This document shows, one piece after another, positions 19,992 through 28,923 of a DNA stretch of 64,000 nucleotides. A program made the translations under genes and the position numbers. The notes under the pieces are model-generated. The model did not search any database and was not told where the DNA came from. It worked only from the letters and a program-made list of their open reading frames with translations. The stretch is from Anaerolineae bacterium. GTDB lineage: Bacteria; Chloroflexota; Anaerolineae; UBA3071. Numbering within the stretch: the stretch's first letter is position 1; each line of letters begins with the position of its first letter. Location: the NCBI GenBank assembly GCA_029907105.1, contig JARYMM010000008.1, forward strand, positions 16,823 to 80,822, given 5' to 3'.

Positions 19992-20989
19992 GTCGTCTGC
20001 CTCTTCGTCTGCACCCTGGCCGTCAGGGTATTGACCACCATGACCAGGATGAGGATCAGGCCCCAGATGGCGATGGTCAGGAAGGCGCTCACCCCCAGCA
20101 GGTTCAGTCCGCTGGAGACGATCTGCAGGATGATCAGGGCGATGACCAGGCCGGAGACCCTGCCGAAACCGCCGGCTGCGCTGGTGCCGCCGAGCACGGA
20201 GGCCAGCACGGTCATCAGCAGGTAGGATTCGCCGTAGTCGGCCTTGGCCGAATTGAAGCGGGAGATCATGATGATGGCGGCGATGCCAGAATAGAGCCCA
20301 GAAATCAGGTAGGTCTTGAGGAGCACGCGGGCGTTGTTGACTCCGGCGAAGTAACAGGCCACGGGGTTGGAGCCGATCATGTAAATGTTGACCCCCAGGG
20401 GGGTCTGGTTCAGCACAAGGGCCATGAAGCCGGCACACAGGATGAAAATGATCATGGGCATGGGGATGCCGAGGACCAGGCCGTTGCCAATGAAACGGAT
20501 GGGCTGCGGCAAACCGGAGATGACGTACCCTTTGGTCAGGACTATGGCAAAGCCGTTCAAGAGGATCATCGTGCCCAGAGTGGCCAGGATAGGGGAGACG
20601 TCCACCGTGGCGATCAGGAAGCCGTTGAGAAGGCCGATGAGGGCGGAGACCAGCAATCCGGCGCAGACGGCCAGGAAGATGATCAGCCCTGAGGCCAGGC
20701 CGCTCGCCTCAGGCTTGACGTAATGTGTCAGAATCAGGGCCATGACGATACCTGTCAGATTGGCCGAAGCGATGATGGAGAGGTTGATTCCAGCGGTGAG
20801 CATGGTGATCATCATGGCCAGGGAGAGGATGCCCAGTTCGGGCAGTTGGAAGGCCATGGACTGGAAATTCCCGAACTGAAAGAACCCCCGGCCGTTGAGC
20901 AACCCCATCAGCAGAAACGCGGCCAGCATGACCAGGATCAGGATGATCGTTTCCGAGTATTTGCGCAACACCTTATCCTCCGTAACCAT
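19988..20989 (-). CDS. Sugar ABC transporter permease (RbsC-type), second of two
   Basis: A 333-residue inner-membrane protein with eight to ten hydrophobic helices. It has the branched-chain/ribose permease (BPD_transp_2) pattern: AGINLSIIASANLTG (about 66-80), LNGFLIATVDVSPILATLGTM in part (about 121-141), the EAA-like GSNPVACYFAGVN and SVLGGTSAAGGFG (about 263-275). It pairs with the permease encoded upstream to form a heterodimeric channel for the ATPase at 22-23.6 kb. Four bases overlap the kinase gene. A family C hairpin separates it from the first permease gene. Confidence 0.9.
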   Translation of the reverse strand: MVTEDKVLRKYSETIILILVMLAAFLLMGLLNGRGFFQFGNFQSMAFQLPELGILSLAMMITMLTAGINLSIIASANLTGIVMALILTHYVKPEASGLASGLIIFLAVCAGLLVSALIGLLNGFLIATVDVSPILATLGTMILLNGFAIVLTKGYVISGLPQPIRFIGNGLVLGIPMPMIIFILCAGFMALVLNQTPLGVNIYMIGSNPVACYFAGVNNARVLLKTYLISGLYSGIAAIIMISRFNSAKADYGESYLLMTVLASVLGGTSAAGGFGRVSGLVIALIILQIVSSGLNLLGVSAFLTIAIWGLILILVMVVNTLTARVQTKRQTT

Positions 20990-20994
20990 TCAGG

Positions 20995-21096
20995 CCCTCA
21001 CTGGACAGCCATGTCTGGCGGGAACAGCCTGGCTGGCCAGAACCAATCAGGCCGCTCTTGGCCTGGACTTGGCAGTCCAGGCCGAGCGGGCTGAGC
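20995..21096. repeat. Double-hairpin repeat element, copy 2 (family C), inside the sugar operon
   Basis: A perfect stem-loop at 21060-21083: GGCCTGGACT, loop TGGC, complement. Compared with copy 1 (GGCCTGGATT), one base pair has changed on both sides, so pairing is kept. The left hairpin is weakened. It lies between the two permease genes and would be transcribed with them. Confidence 0.65.
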
Positions 21097-21109
21097 ATTG
21101 ATTATCCTT

Positions 21110-22105
21110 CTATTCCACCTCAACTGCTATAGCTCGTCTCTTTTCCCTCCGCCGCCGGTAGGCGCTCAGGCTCACGCTGGCGATGATGGTCAGGCCGATG
21201 AAGACGTTGTACCAGAAAGAGGGGATGCGCATCATGGTCATGCCATTGCTCATGATGGCGATCAGGGCCACCCCCAGCAGGGTGCCGGTCAGGGTCCCCG
21301 TCCCCCCGGCCAGGCTGGCCCCTCCCAGCACCACGGCAGCGAGCACGTCCAGTTCTTTGCCGACCATGGAATTGGGGGCCATGGTCTGCACCAGCAGCAC
21401 CTGGATCACGCCGGCGATGCCCGCCAGCAGGCCCATGAAGGAATAGACGAACATCTGCAAGAAGAAGATGTTGAATCCGGCCCGCTGGGCAGAGGTCAGG
21501 TTGCCGCCCATAGCGTAGATGCCTCGCCCCACGATGGTATAGCGCAGAATCACCCAGGCCAGGATGACAATGGCGAACCAGATGACGGTGACGAGGGACA
21601 ATCCATAGGACAGGCCCTCACCACTGGTCAGGGTGAACACCTTGATCTCGCCGAACTCCCGGAACCAGGTGGGGAGCGAGTAAATCCATTTGCCTCCAGA
21701 CACGACCGTCAGAATGCCGTAGTAGATGTTCAACGTGGCGATGGTAGTGATGATGCTGGGGATATTGAAGAAGTAGATAATGGCGGCGTTGAGCATGCCC
21801 AGCGCGGTGCCGACGACAGCGGCGATCAGGAAGGCGGTGAGCATGTTCCCGCCGTATTTGATGCTCACCACCGTCATGGTGTAGGCAGCCACCGTGGCCA
21901 CAGCGGTAAAGGAGATGTCAATGCCACCGGAGATCAGGACAAAGAGCACCCCGATGGCGAAAATGCCCATGAAGGAGTAGCTTCTCAAGAGATCGAACAG
22001 GTTTTCCAGCGTGAAGAAGCGGGGGGTTATGGACGTGATAATGACGCATAAGGCAATGATCACCAGGAAGACGTACGTCTCATGGCGCGTCAGCAACTTC
22101 TTCAT
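21110..22105 (-). CDS. Sugar ABC transporter permease (RbsC-type), first of two
   Basis: A 331-residue polytopic membrane protein of the ribose/AI-2/rhamnose permease family. I start it at 22105, before MKKLLTRHETY, with AAGGA upstream; the longer frame is a shadow of the ATPase gene. Typical blocks are ISGGIDISFTAVATVAAYT (about 59-77), IPSIITTIATLNIYYGIL in part, GGNLTSAQRAGFN (EAA-like cytoplasmic loop) and VVLGGASLAGGTGTLTGTLLG (about 259-279). It lies between ATPase and second permease in the standard order for this transporter class. Confidence 0.9.
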   Translation of the reverse strand: MKKLLTRHETYVFLVIIALCVIITSITPRFFTLENLFDLLRSYSFMGIFAIGVLFVLISGGIDISFTAVATVAAYTMTVVSIKYGGNMLTAFLIAAVVGTALGMLNAAIIYFFNIPSIITTIATLNIYYGILTVVSGGKWIYSLPTWFREFGEIKVFTLTSGEGLSYGLSLVTVIWFAIVILAWVILRYTIVGRGIYAMGGNLTSAQRAGFNIFFLQMFVYSFMGLLAGIAGVIQVLLVQTMAPNSMVGKELDVLAAVVLGGASLAGGTGTLTGTLLGVALIAIMSNGMTMMRIPSFWYNVFIGLTIIASVSLSAYRRRREKRRAIAVEVE

Positions 22106-22136
22106 GTGTCCTTCGTCCTTCGTCTTTCGTCCTTCG

Positions 22137-23645
22137 TCACTCACCGGCCCTGTTAATGCACTCCTGGATCTCTTCTTCCGTGCACTGGGCGGCATCGAAT
22201 TCGGCGATGAAGCGTCCCTTGTGCATGACGATGATGCGGCCGCAGTTGCGGTACACCTCGGAGACCTCGTCGGAGATGACGATGATGCCGATATCTCGTC
22301 TGGCCAGGTCTCGGATGATCTCGTGGATGGCGCTCTTGGCGGCGACGTCAATGCCGATCGTTGGCCCATCCAGGATGAGGATTTTCGGCTGCGTGGCCAT
22401 CCATTTGGCCAGCACGACCCGTTGCTGGTTGCCTCCCGAGAGGGTCTGCACCGGTGAATCCACGGCCGGAACGCGGATGGAGAGATCCTCTATCCATCTG
22501 TTGATAGTGTCCCGCGTTTTGTCGGCGTCAATCAACCCCAGCCTGTTCAGCAGCCTGCGCAGCACGGTGAGGACGATGTTCTTGCCTACCGATTGCGGCA
22601 TGATCAGCCCCTGCACCAATCGGTTCTCCGGCACGTAGCCAATGCCCAGGCGGAGGGCATCCTGCACGGAAGCTATCCTCACCGGTTTGCCCTCTACAAG
22701 GATCTCGCCGCTGTCTGCCGGGTTCACCCCGAAAAGGGCAAGGGCAAGCTCGGTGCGCCCCGAGCCCAGGAGGCCGGTGATGCCCAGGATTTCCCCGCGA
22801 CGGAGTTGAAGGCTGATGTCCTTGAAGTTTCCCCGCCGGGAGAGGGCTCTCACTTCCAGAAGGACGTCTGCCTGCTGCGCCTCCGGCACATAGCGGCTGT
22901 ATTCGATCTTTTTGCCGGTCATGAGCATGGTGAGCTTCTCGTCGTCCAACTCCTGGCTGGGAAAGGTACCCACGAGCCGGCCATCGCGCAGCACGGTGAC
23001 CCTCTCGGCGATTTGCAGCACTTCGTTCAGCTTGTGGCTGACGAAGAGGGTGGCGATGCCTTTGGCCTGCAGGTCCTTGACCACAGCGAACAGCGCCTCC
23101 ACTTCCTTCCTGGTCAGGGCCGCCGTGGGTTCATCCATGATCACCAGCCGCACGCCACGGGTCAACGCCCGGCAGATGGCCACCAACTGCTGGTCGGCCA
23201 CCGAGAGGTCGCCTACCAGCTCGGTCAGGGGGATGTTCACGCCGATGCGGTCCATGGCTTGACGGGCGATGCGCTGCACCTCCCCCCAGCGAATGAACCT
23301 GTTCCCTTCGGCGATGATGTGGCTGAGGGCGATGTTCTCGGCCACGGTCAGGTTGGGGAAGAGGGACAGGTCCTGGTAGATGACCTCGATCCCTTTGCGG
23401 ATGGCGTCTATGGCCTGATAGTCGTGGAAGGTCTCGCCATCAATCTCGATGTGCGCCCCCTCATCGGGGCTCACCGCACCGGAGATGATCTTGATCAGCG
23501 TGGATTTCCCCGAGCCGTTTTCGCCGACCAGGCAGTGGATCTCCCCCTTGTTGACCTGGAAATCCACGGAATCCAGGGCCTGAACGCCGACGTAGCGCTT
23601 GCTGATGTTTCTCATGGAGAGGAAGGCGTCTTCGGACATGCTCAT
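22137..23645 (-). CDS. Sugar ABC transporter ATP-binding protein (RbsA/MglA-type, two ATPase domains)
   Basis: A 502-residue cytoplasmic ATPase with two ABC domains. Domain 1 has Walker A GENGSGKST (about 43-51), signature LSVADQQ (about 143) and Walker B VIMDEPTAAL. Domain 2 has the altered Walker A GLLGSGRTE (about 290) and signature LSGGNQQRVVLAKW, as usual in RbsA-type proteins, where only one site hydrolyses ATP normally. The start at 23645 (MSMSED) is chosen because it gives the family length; the ribosome site is weak. It energises uptake by the two permeases. Confidence 0.92.
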   Translation of the reverse strand: MSMSEDAFLSMRNISKRYVGVQALDSVDFQVNKGEIHCLVGENGSGKSTLIKIISGAVSPDEGAHIEIDGETFHDYQAIDAIRKGIEVIYQDLSLFPNLTVAENIALSHIIAEGNRFIRWGEVQRIARQAMDRIGVNIPLTELVGDLSVADQQLVAICRALTRGVRLVIMDEPTAALTRKEVEALFAVVKDLQAKGIATLFVSHKLNEVLQIAERVTVLRDGRLVGTFPSQELDDEKLTMLMTGKKIEYSRYVPEAQQADVLLEVRALSRRGNFKDISLQLRRGEILGITGLLGSGRTELALALFGVNPADSGEILVEGKPVRIASVQDALRLGIGYVPENRLVQGLIMPQSVGKNIVLTVLRRLLNRLGLIDADKTRDTINRWIEDLSIRVPAVDSPVQTLSGGNQQRVVLAKWMATQPKILILDGPTIGIDVAAKSAIHEIIRDLARRDIGIIVISDEVSEVYRNCGRIIVMHKGRFIAEFDAAQCTEEEIQECINRAGE

Positions 23646-23807
23646 CCCGTCATTGGAAGGAAGAATACGACGCGAGACGGCCCTTGCCGTCGCGTCAGGT
23701 CGGCAAGGGCCGCAAAGGCTTGCTCGCCGCTGGGGGACCGCTGGCTGCCGGAGATGGGAGAAGGGGCCTCTTGGAACGGGCAAAGAGGCCCCCTGCTCTG
23801 TGACGTG

Positions 23808-24824
23808 CTAGAAGCCAAAGCTGTCCACGTTCTCCGCCGTGATGTCAATCATGGCGTCAAACTTGAGGATGTTGCCTTCCAGTTCGGCCGCACCAATGCC
23901 GGGGATCTCCAGGCCATCGGTGACCTTGCCCCCGTCCAGGATGTATTTGGCCAGCCAGACCATGCCATAGCCGGCATCCCTGGGGTCCCAGAGGATGCCC
24001 CAGTCCATGCAGCCATTCTTGAGGTAGGGGGCCGCATGGCCAGGGATCACCGTGCCAACCACGGCGATCCTGTCGCACAGTCCCTTTTCCTCCAGTGCCT
24101 GCGCCGCCCCCGGAGGCCCAAGGCTGCCAAACCCCACCAGGCCCTTCAGGTCGGGGTAGGCCTTGATCAGCTCCAGCATCTTCTGCCGCGAGAGTTCCTG
24201 ATCCTCGGCGCAGGGGATTCGCTCGGTGACCAGCTTGAGGTTGGGATACTTCTCGGCGGCGTACTTCAACCCCTCGTCGGCCCACAGGTTGTGCAGGGGC
24301 ACGGTCAGCGAGCCGACGTAGACGGCGAATTCGCCGGAATCGCCCATGAACTCCACCAGCTTATCCCAGTGATGCTGGCCGAACTTCACGTTGTCAATCA
24401 GCTCCAGGTCGTAGTCGTTGCCCACCTGGTCGGGGGACTCATGGGTCAGGACGACGATGCCTTTCTCCTTGGCCTTGGCGAAGACGGGCTCCAGGGATTT
24501 GGCGTCGTTGGGGACCACGCCGATGGCATCCACGCCCTTGGCCACCAGGTCCTCCACCATCTTGACCTGCTGAGCGGGGTCTGCTTCGGCGGGGCCGACC
24601 ATGTAGGCATTGACGCCCAGCTCCTTGGCCGCGTCCTTCACGCCCACTTCCAGGCGGTTGAACCAGGGGATGCCGCCGATCTTGACGACGATGGCGATCT
24701 CATATTCCTTCGCCTTCTCTTCTGCGGGCGCCGGTGCCCCCGCCGGTGGTGCACAACTGGCGACCAGGAGGGTGGCCAGGGCTACGGCCAACAGGACGAA
24801 GAATAGGGACTTCTTGCTGTTCAT
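23808..24824 (-). CDS. Sugar ABC transporter substrate-binding lipoprotein (RhaS/LsrB-like)
   Basis: A 338-residue periplasmic-binding-fold protein anchored as a lipoprotein: signal peptide with lipobox VASC (Cys ~24), then a short Ala/Pro spacer. The mature part starts EIAIVVKIGGIPWFNRLEVG in part and keeps VKMVEDLVAKGVDAIGVVPND (part, about 87-105) and VGTVIPGHAAPYL, the arrangement of rhamnose- and AI-2-binding proteins. A strong GGAGG precedes the ATG. As the first gene of the operon it should be the most abundant product. The ligand is probably a pentose or deoxyhexose; AI-2 cannot be excluded. Confidence 0.88.
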   Translation of the reverse strand: MNSKKSLFFVLLAVALATLLVASCAPPAGAPAPAEEKAKEYEIAIVVKIGGIPWFNRLEVGVKDAAKELGVNAYMVGPAEADPAQQVKMVEDLVAKGVDAIGVVPNDAKSLEPVFAKAKEKGIVVLTHESPDQVGNDYDLELIDNVKFGQHHWDKLVEFMGDSGEFAVYVGSLTVPLHNLWADEGLKYAAEKYPNLKLVTERIPCAEDQELSRQKMLELIKAYPDLKGLVGFGSLGPPGAAQALEEKGLCDRIAVVGTVIPGHAAPYLKNGCMDWGILWDPRDAGYGMVWLAKYILDGGKVTDGLEIPGIGAAELEGNILKFDAMIDITAENVDSFGF

Positions 24825-25030
24825 ATGTAGCCTCCTCAGCTATAAAGGTTTTGGCGCAAGTCCATCCGACTCACGCCCGGCGACACTGCCCGTTTGGGCT
24901 GGGGAAACGCACACAGAGAACGTCTTGCTATGGCATCCCTCCTTTCTTCTGCCTGGCGGAGTTCTCGCCGCATGGTCCCCCGCGGCGGCAAGGGGGGAAA
25001 TCTATGCAATGTCAGCGGATCACAATTTGC

Positions 25031-25058
25031 TCCTGCTGGACTGTCAAGTCCAGCAGGA
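25031..25058. repeat. Hairpin of family C, copy 3, upstream of the sugar operon
   Basis: A perfect 12-bp stem (TCCTGCTGGACT, loop GTCA, complement). The left flank AGCGGATCACAATTTGCTC matches the outer arm of the other copies; the second hairpin is missing. The gap 24825-25150 holds no gene and no convincing promoter that I can point to, though GAGGAGG before the ATG of the binding protein is clear. Confidence 0.75.
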
Positions 25059-25150
25059 AAGCGGCGGATCCTTCACTTTGTTCAGGACAAGCTTGGCAGT
25101 CTGCCGTGAGCTCTTGTGATCTACTGAATGTGACAACGCTCTCCATAAGT

Positions 25151-25579
25151 TTACCAGAAGTGCCCCGTTTCTGCAAACCCCTTGGGGTACTTTTCAACCG
25201 CTCCCGCTCGGTGGTCCCTTCGGCCGGCCTCTACCGCTTTGCTTCGCCCTGCTCCGCCAGGGGGGCGCACCGTGGCCTCGGCCAGCACCCTGAAGGCCCC
25301 CAGCTCGGTCCTGGACTCGCTCCAGTCAGCAAGGGCGGCGTTCAGCTCAGCGTACCCGGCCCTGGCTTCGGCCAGCGCCTGTTCCCGCTGGGCCTCTGTC
25401 TCCCACAGCTCTATGGCCAGATACCGCCGAGGGTTCCTCACGTCGCGCAGCAAGGTGAGGCCTCGGAAGCCTGGGCAGCGTGCAAACAGCCTGCTCCAGG
25501 CGCCGCCCGGGCCGTAGGCCAGCTCGAACTGGCCCCTGGCCTCCTCCCTGACCACAAACTCCCAGACGATTTCCACCAT
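25151..25579 (-). CDS. Antibiotic biosynthesis monooxygenase (ABM)-domain protein
   Basis: A 142-residue protein. Residues 1-~95 have the ABM/dimeric alpha-beta barrel pattern: VEIVWEFVVREEARGQFELAY in part, GGAWSRLFARCPGFRG, LLRDVRNPRRYLAIELWET. The C-terminal ~45 residues are Arg/Gly-rich and may be disordered. It follows the CoA-transferase gene by 12 bp, so they are probably cotranscribed. ABM proteins range from monooxygenases to ligand-binding proteins without catalysis, so the activity is open. Confidence 0.7.
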   Translation of the reverse strand: MVEIVWEFVVREEARGQFELAYGPGGAWSRLFARCPGFRGLTLLRDVRNPRRYLAIELWETEAQREQALAEARAGYAELNAALADWSESRTELGAFRVLAEATVRPPGGAGRSKAVEAGRRDHRAGAVEKYPKGFAETGHFW

Positions 25580-25591
25580 GGCGCCTGTGCC

Positions 25592-26812
25592 TCACACCAC
25601 GCCCTCTGTCCGCAGCCGCGCCACGTCCGCCGCGCTGTAGCCCAGGTCGGCCAGGATCTCCGCCGTGTGCTGGCCCAACAGGGGCGGCGGCCGCCGGTAG
25701 CTGACCGGCGTCGCCGAGAGGACGATGGGGCAACCCAGGGACTTCACCAAACCGCAGAGCGGATGCTCCAGCTCGACGATCATCCGCCGCGCCAACACCT
25801 GCGGGTCGCTCAGGGCTTCGTCCACGTGATTGATGGGGCCGCAGGGGATATCGGCAGCGGTGAGAACCTCCAGCCAGTGCTCGGCATCCTCCTGCAGGAA
25901 TATGGGTTGCAGCAGCGCCACCAGCTCTTCCCGATGCGCCAGCCGCTCGGTGTTGCTGGCAAAGCGGGCGTCGCTCATCACCGTCTCCTCGATGCCCAGC
26001 ACCTGGCAAAAGCGCTGCCATAGCCGCTCCGTGCCCACGCCGACGATGAAGAACTTGTCCCGGGCGCGGAAGGGCTGGTAGGGGACGATGGTGGGATGCA
26101 GGTTGCCCAGGCGGGGCGGCCGTTCGCCAGTGGCAAAGTAGTTGGCCGCCACGTACGACAGCCAGGTGATCTGGCTATCGAGCAGGGCGACGTCCAGCGT
26201 TTGCCCCTGGCCCGTGCGCTTCCGCACCAAGAGCGCCCCCAGGATGCCGATGAGGGCGTAGATGCCGGCGGTGATGTCGGCGATGGCCGTAGGAAAGCGC
26301 ATCGGTTCGCCCTCCGGCTCGCCGGTCAGGGCCATGGTGCCGCTCATGGCCTGGGCCAGCACGTCGTAGCCGCTGCGGTCGGCGTAGGGACCGCTGCGCC
26401 CGAAGCCGGTGATGGAGCAGTGGATGAGGCGGGGATTGCGCTGCTGCCAGGTAGCCGCGTCGAGGCCGTACTTCTCCAGCGAGCTGTGCCGCGGCAGGTT
26501 GTTGACGAAGACGTCGGCCTGCTCCAGCAGGCGGTGCATGATGCGCTGCCCCTCCTCGCTGGCCACGTTGAGGGTCAGGCTGCGCTTGTTGCGGTTGCAG
26601 CCCAGGAAGTAGGCGCTCTCCCCGGCCAGGAAAGGCGGCCCCCAGCCGCGCGATTGATCGCCTTCGCCGGGCCGCTCGACCTTGATCACCTCGGCCCCCA
26701 GGTCGCCCAGCAGCATGGTGCAGTAGGGCCCGGCCAGGGCCTGGGTGAAGTCAATAACGGTGATACCCTCCAGAACGGTGGGTTGGGGGGATGGGTGGTT
26801 GGGTTGGGCCAT
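25592..26812 (-). CDS. Family III CoA-transferase (CaiB/BaiF type)
   Basis: A 406-residue cytoplasmic enzyme that moves CoA between carboxylic acids. The N-terminal block VLEGITVIDFTQALAGPYCTM (part, about 13-32), GAEVIKVERPGEGD, and CNRNKRSLTLN are family hallmarks. The catalytic aspartate lies in RSGYDVLAQAMSG (about 147). The C-terminal part has PPPLLGQHTAEIL, the usual late motif. Donor and acceptor acids cannot be predicted. It is divergent from the toxin-antitoxin pair, and an AT-rich ATTATAAT, palindromic, may serve as -10 for both directions. Confidence 0.9.
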   Translation of the reverse strand: MAQPNHPSPQPTVLEGITVIDFTQALAGPYCTMLLGDLGAEVIKVERPGEGDQSRGWGPPFLAGESAYFLGCNRNKRSLTLNVASEEGQRIMHRLLEQADVFVNNLPRHSSLEKYGLDAATWQQRNPRLIHCSITGFGRSGPYADRSGYDVLAQAMSGTMALTGEPEGEPMRFPTAIADITAGIYALIGILGALLVRKRTGQGQTLDVALLDSQITWLSYVAANYFATGERPPRLGNLHPTIVPYQPFRARDKFFIVGVGTERLWQRFCQVLGIEETVMSDARFASNTERLAHREELVALLQPIFLQEDAEHWLEVLTAADIPCGPINHVDEALSDPQVLARRMIVELEHPLCGLVKSLGCPIVLSATPVSYRRPPPLLGQHTAEILADLGYSAADVARLRTEGVV

Positions 26813-26813
26813 T

Positions 26814-26841
26814 TTGACCTGCCAGAGAATTGGATTATAAT
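26814..26841 (+). promoter_or_regulatory. Promoter of the first PIN-type toxin-antitoxin pair
   Basis: TTGACC (26814-26819) and TATAAT (26836-26841), spacer 16 bp, transcription starting near 26848. The -10 lies in the palindrome ATTATAAT, which also offers TATAAT on the minus strand toward the CoA-transferase gene, where no good -35 is seen. Confidence 0.6.
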
Positions 26842-26913
26842 AGGATGAGGTAAGCAGCTACGCGCAGTGGGTACAGGTCTGCGCTTTCAATATATCAACG
26901 GGTGTCCAACAAA

Positions 26914-27210
26914 ATGAGCACACACGCCGATGCACAGGCTGCGCAAGCGACCCGAAACCGCATCCTCGCCCTCCTCGGCGACCTGCCGCCGGAAAGCCTG
27001 ACCACCGTCGAGCAGTTCGTCAGGTTCCTGCGCGAACAGGCACGGCGGAAGCGTCCTGCGCTGACCACTCCCGCCGAGGAACCTCCTGCCTTCCGCTATC
27101 CCACAGTTGCTGTCCCGGCCTCAAGTCTGGACCGATGGCTGAACCTGATCCCGGAAGGATATGAGGGCGACGCCCTGGCCGATACCGAGGCTCTTTACGA
27201 CGAGGTATAA
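26914..27210 (+). CDS. Putative antitoxin (DUF2281-like)
   Basis: A 98-residue protein. The N-terminal helix pair TRNRILALLGDLPPESLTTV (about 13-32) followed by EQFVRFLREQARRK is the arrangement of DUF2281-type antitoxins (LLxxLPxESLxxVxxFVxFL). The C-terminal part is Pro-rich then acidic, suitable for wrapping a toxin. A GTG at 26902 would add four residues; I prefer the ATG. The PIN-domain gene begins one base after its stop codon, so translation is probably coupled. Confidence 0.75.
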   Translation: MSTHADAQAAQATRNRILALLGDLPPESLTTVEQFVRFLREQARRKRPALTTPAEEPPAFRYPTVAVPASSLDRWLNLIPEGYEGDALADTEALYDEV

Positions 27211-27211
27211 C

Positions 27212-27661
27212 TTGAAGGTAGCTGTTGATTCGTCTGTGCTGGTGGGCCTCATCAATCCTCGCGACCTCTGGCGTGACCAGGCGCTTGCCCTGCGGGAAGC
27301 ATTGCTTGCCATCGGCGCTGAACTTCTCTACTTCGACTGTGTTGCTGCTGAGGCCGTTAGCGCTGCCGTGCGGCGATTACACGAGAAGGGCCGCTTGCCC
27401 GAAGTAGAAAGTCTGCTCCACCGGCTGAATACGCAGGTGCCTGCCGGGGTCATCACCTGGATTCTGCCCGATGTGCCAGACCCGTACCCGGCAGCGCTCG
27501 ACCTGATCCGCTCTTCCTCGGGAGCGCTGAACTTCAACGACGCTCTCATTGCCCTGGCCTGTCGGGAACGGGGGATCCCAGCCATCGCCAGTTTTGACCC
27601 CGATTTTGAGCAGGTGCCCTGGCTGCGCCGTCTGGCTCGCCCCGAAGATGTAATCCCCTGA
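27212..27661 (+). CDS. PIN-domain toxin (VapC-like ribonuclease)
   Basis: A 149-residue PIN-fold protein beginning at TTG 27212, with GAGG just upstream inside the antitoxin gene. The acidic metal-binding residues are visible: Asp in KVAVDSSVLVGL (about 5), Glu in [13 protein letters not shown] (about 45), Asp in ALNFNDALIALACRERG (about 112) and Asp in IASFDPDFEQV (about 129). Such proteins cleave RNA when freed from the antitoxin. The pair sits between metabolic genes in a region with repeats, consistent with acquisition, though codon use does not look strongly different. Confidence 0.8.
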   Translation: MKVAVDSSVLVGLINPRDLWRDQALALREALLAIGAELLYFDCVAAEAVSAAVRRLHEKGRLPEVESLLHRLNTQVPAGVITWILPDVPDPYPAALDLIRSSSGALNFNDALIALACRERGIPAIASFDPDFEQVPWLRRLARPEDVIP

Positions 27662-27663
27662 CC

Positions 27664-28902
27664 TCATCTGTCAGAGAGCGAGGGCGCCCGGCCGCCGCGA
27701 GTGACCTTGATCACCTCAGCCATGATGGCCAGGGCGATCTCGGCCGGGGTCCTGGCGCCGATGTCCAGGCCGATGGGGGCGTACACCCTGCGCAGCTTCT
27801 CCGGCGGGATGCCCCTCTCTTTCTCCAGAAGTTCAAACACCCCCCGCACGCGGCGGCGGCTGCCGATCATCCCCAGGTAGGCCAGTGGCGCGTCCAGGAT
27901 CTCCAGCAGGCATTCCACGTCGTGCTGATGCCCGCGGGTGATGAGCACGACATAAGTGTCTCCGTCCAGGGGCAGTCCCCGCAGCGTCTCGGCCAGCGGC
28001 CCGGCGATCACCTGCTCGGCCTGGGGAAAGCGCTGGCGGTTGGCGAACTGGGGCCGGTCATCGAGCACGGTGACCGTGAAGTCGCACAGGCGGCCCATCT
28101 CGGCCAGGGGTTGGGCGATGTGCCCGGCGCCGACGATGACCAGGTGAGGCGGCCTGTGCTGCACTTCCACGAAGACCCGGAGCCGTTCGGAGGGCTCTTT
28201 CCCCCTGATAGGGGCGAGGGCCTCTTGCCCTTGCCGAAGGCCTGTCGTCCAGCGCTCATTCGCATAGTCAAGAGATGCCCCGAAGTTGCCCTTCGTCTCC
28301 CTCTCCATGTCCGGGGCCGGCAGCCGCCTTGCGGCAGGCAATGATGGCGCTTCCTTCGTATAGTCGAATAACCTGTGTCGCCGCTCTTTAAGCGCCTGGC
28401 GGGCATCGGCCAGGGCTTGAGCCTCCAGCGCCCCCAACCCCAGGCTGCCCAGCACCTCCCGGTCCGGCCAGACCACGGCCTTGTTGCCGATGCGGTCGGC
28501 TTCCCCGGGCGGCGCAGCAACCACCGTGGCCAGGGCCACCGGCTCTCGCCTCGTCACGCTTTCCAGCAACGCCTGTAGCTTCGTATAGTCAAATTGCCGA
28601 TTGGGGAGCCTCTCCACGAAGACGTCCATCACGCCGCCGCAGATGGCCGGGCTCTCCATAGACACCTCGCCGGTGAGGTCCACCGAGACGATGGCCGGCT
28701 GCCCCATGGCCAGCACATCCAGGGCCACGCGCATCACCTCGGCCTCGCCGCAACCGCCGCCGACCGTGCCGGCGTGCTGCCCGGCGGGGTGGATGATCAT
28801 CTTGGCCCCTACCTCCCGCGGCACCGAGCCACGCACGCCGATCACCGTGGCCAGGGCGACCGTTTCGCCTCGCTCCAGGAATTCAGCGAGCTTTCGATAC
28901 AT
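27664..28902 (-). CDS. XdhC/CoxI-family molybdoenzyme maturation protein with in-frame repeats
   Basis: A 412-residue protein of the family that helps insert sulphurated molybdenum cofactor into xanthine-dehydrogenase-type enzymes. The N-terminal XdhC_CoxI domain has ATVIGVRGSVPREVGAKM (about 17-34) and GTVGGGCGE. The C-terminal Rossmann domain has PHLVIVGAGHIAQPLAEM (about 252-269) and MIGSRRRV. Between them, ~170-240 is poorly conserved-looking and repeat-derived: FDYTK at ~103 and ~178 and LDYAN at ~211 all come from the DNA word TTCGTATAGTC or a close variant. No xanthine dehydrogenase gene is nearby. The ribosome site is weak. Confidence 0.85.
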   Translation of the reverse strand: MYRKLAEFLERGETVALATVIGVRGSVPREVGAKMIIHPAGQHAGTVGGGCGEAEVMRVALDVLAMGQPAIVSVDLTGEVSMESPAICGGVMDVFVERLPNRQFDYTKLQALLESVTRREPVALATVVAAPPGEADRIGNKAVVWPDREVLGSLGLGALEAQALADARQALKERRHRLFDYTKEAPSLPAARRLPAPDMERETKGNFGASLDYANERWTTGLRQGQEALAPIRGKEPSERLRVFVEVQHRPPHLVIVGAGHIAQPLAEMGRLCDFTVTVLDDRPQFANRQRFPQAEQVIAGPLAETLRGLPLDGDTYVVLITRGHQHDVECLLEILDAPLAYLGMIGSRRRVRGVFELLEKERGIPPEKLRRVYAPIGLDIGARTPAEIALAIMAEVIKVTRGGRAPSLSDR

Positions 28903-28923
28903 GGGGAATTAGCGTCCAACCTC

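Noticed and set aside
22593..24806. Long plus-strand frame of 737 codons
   Set aside because: It covers the ATPase and binding-protein genes on the opposite strand and has no recognisable domain.
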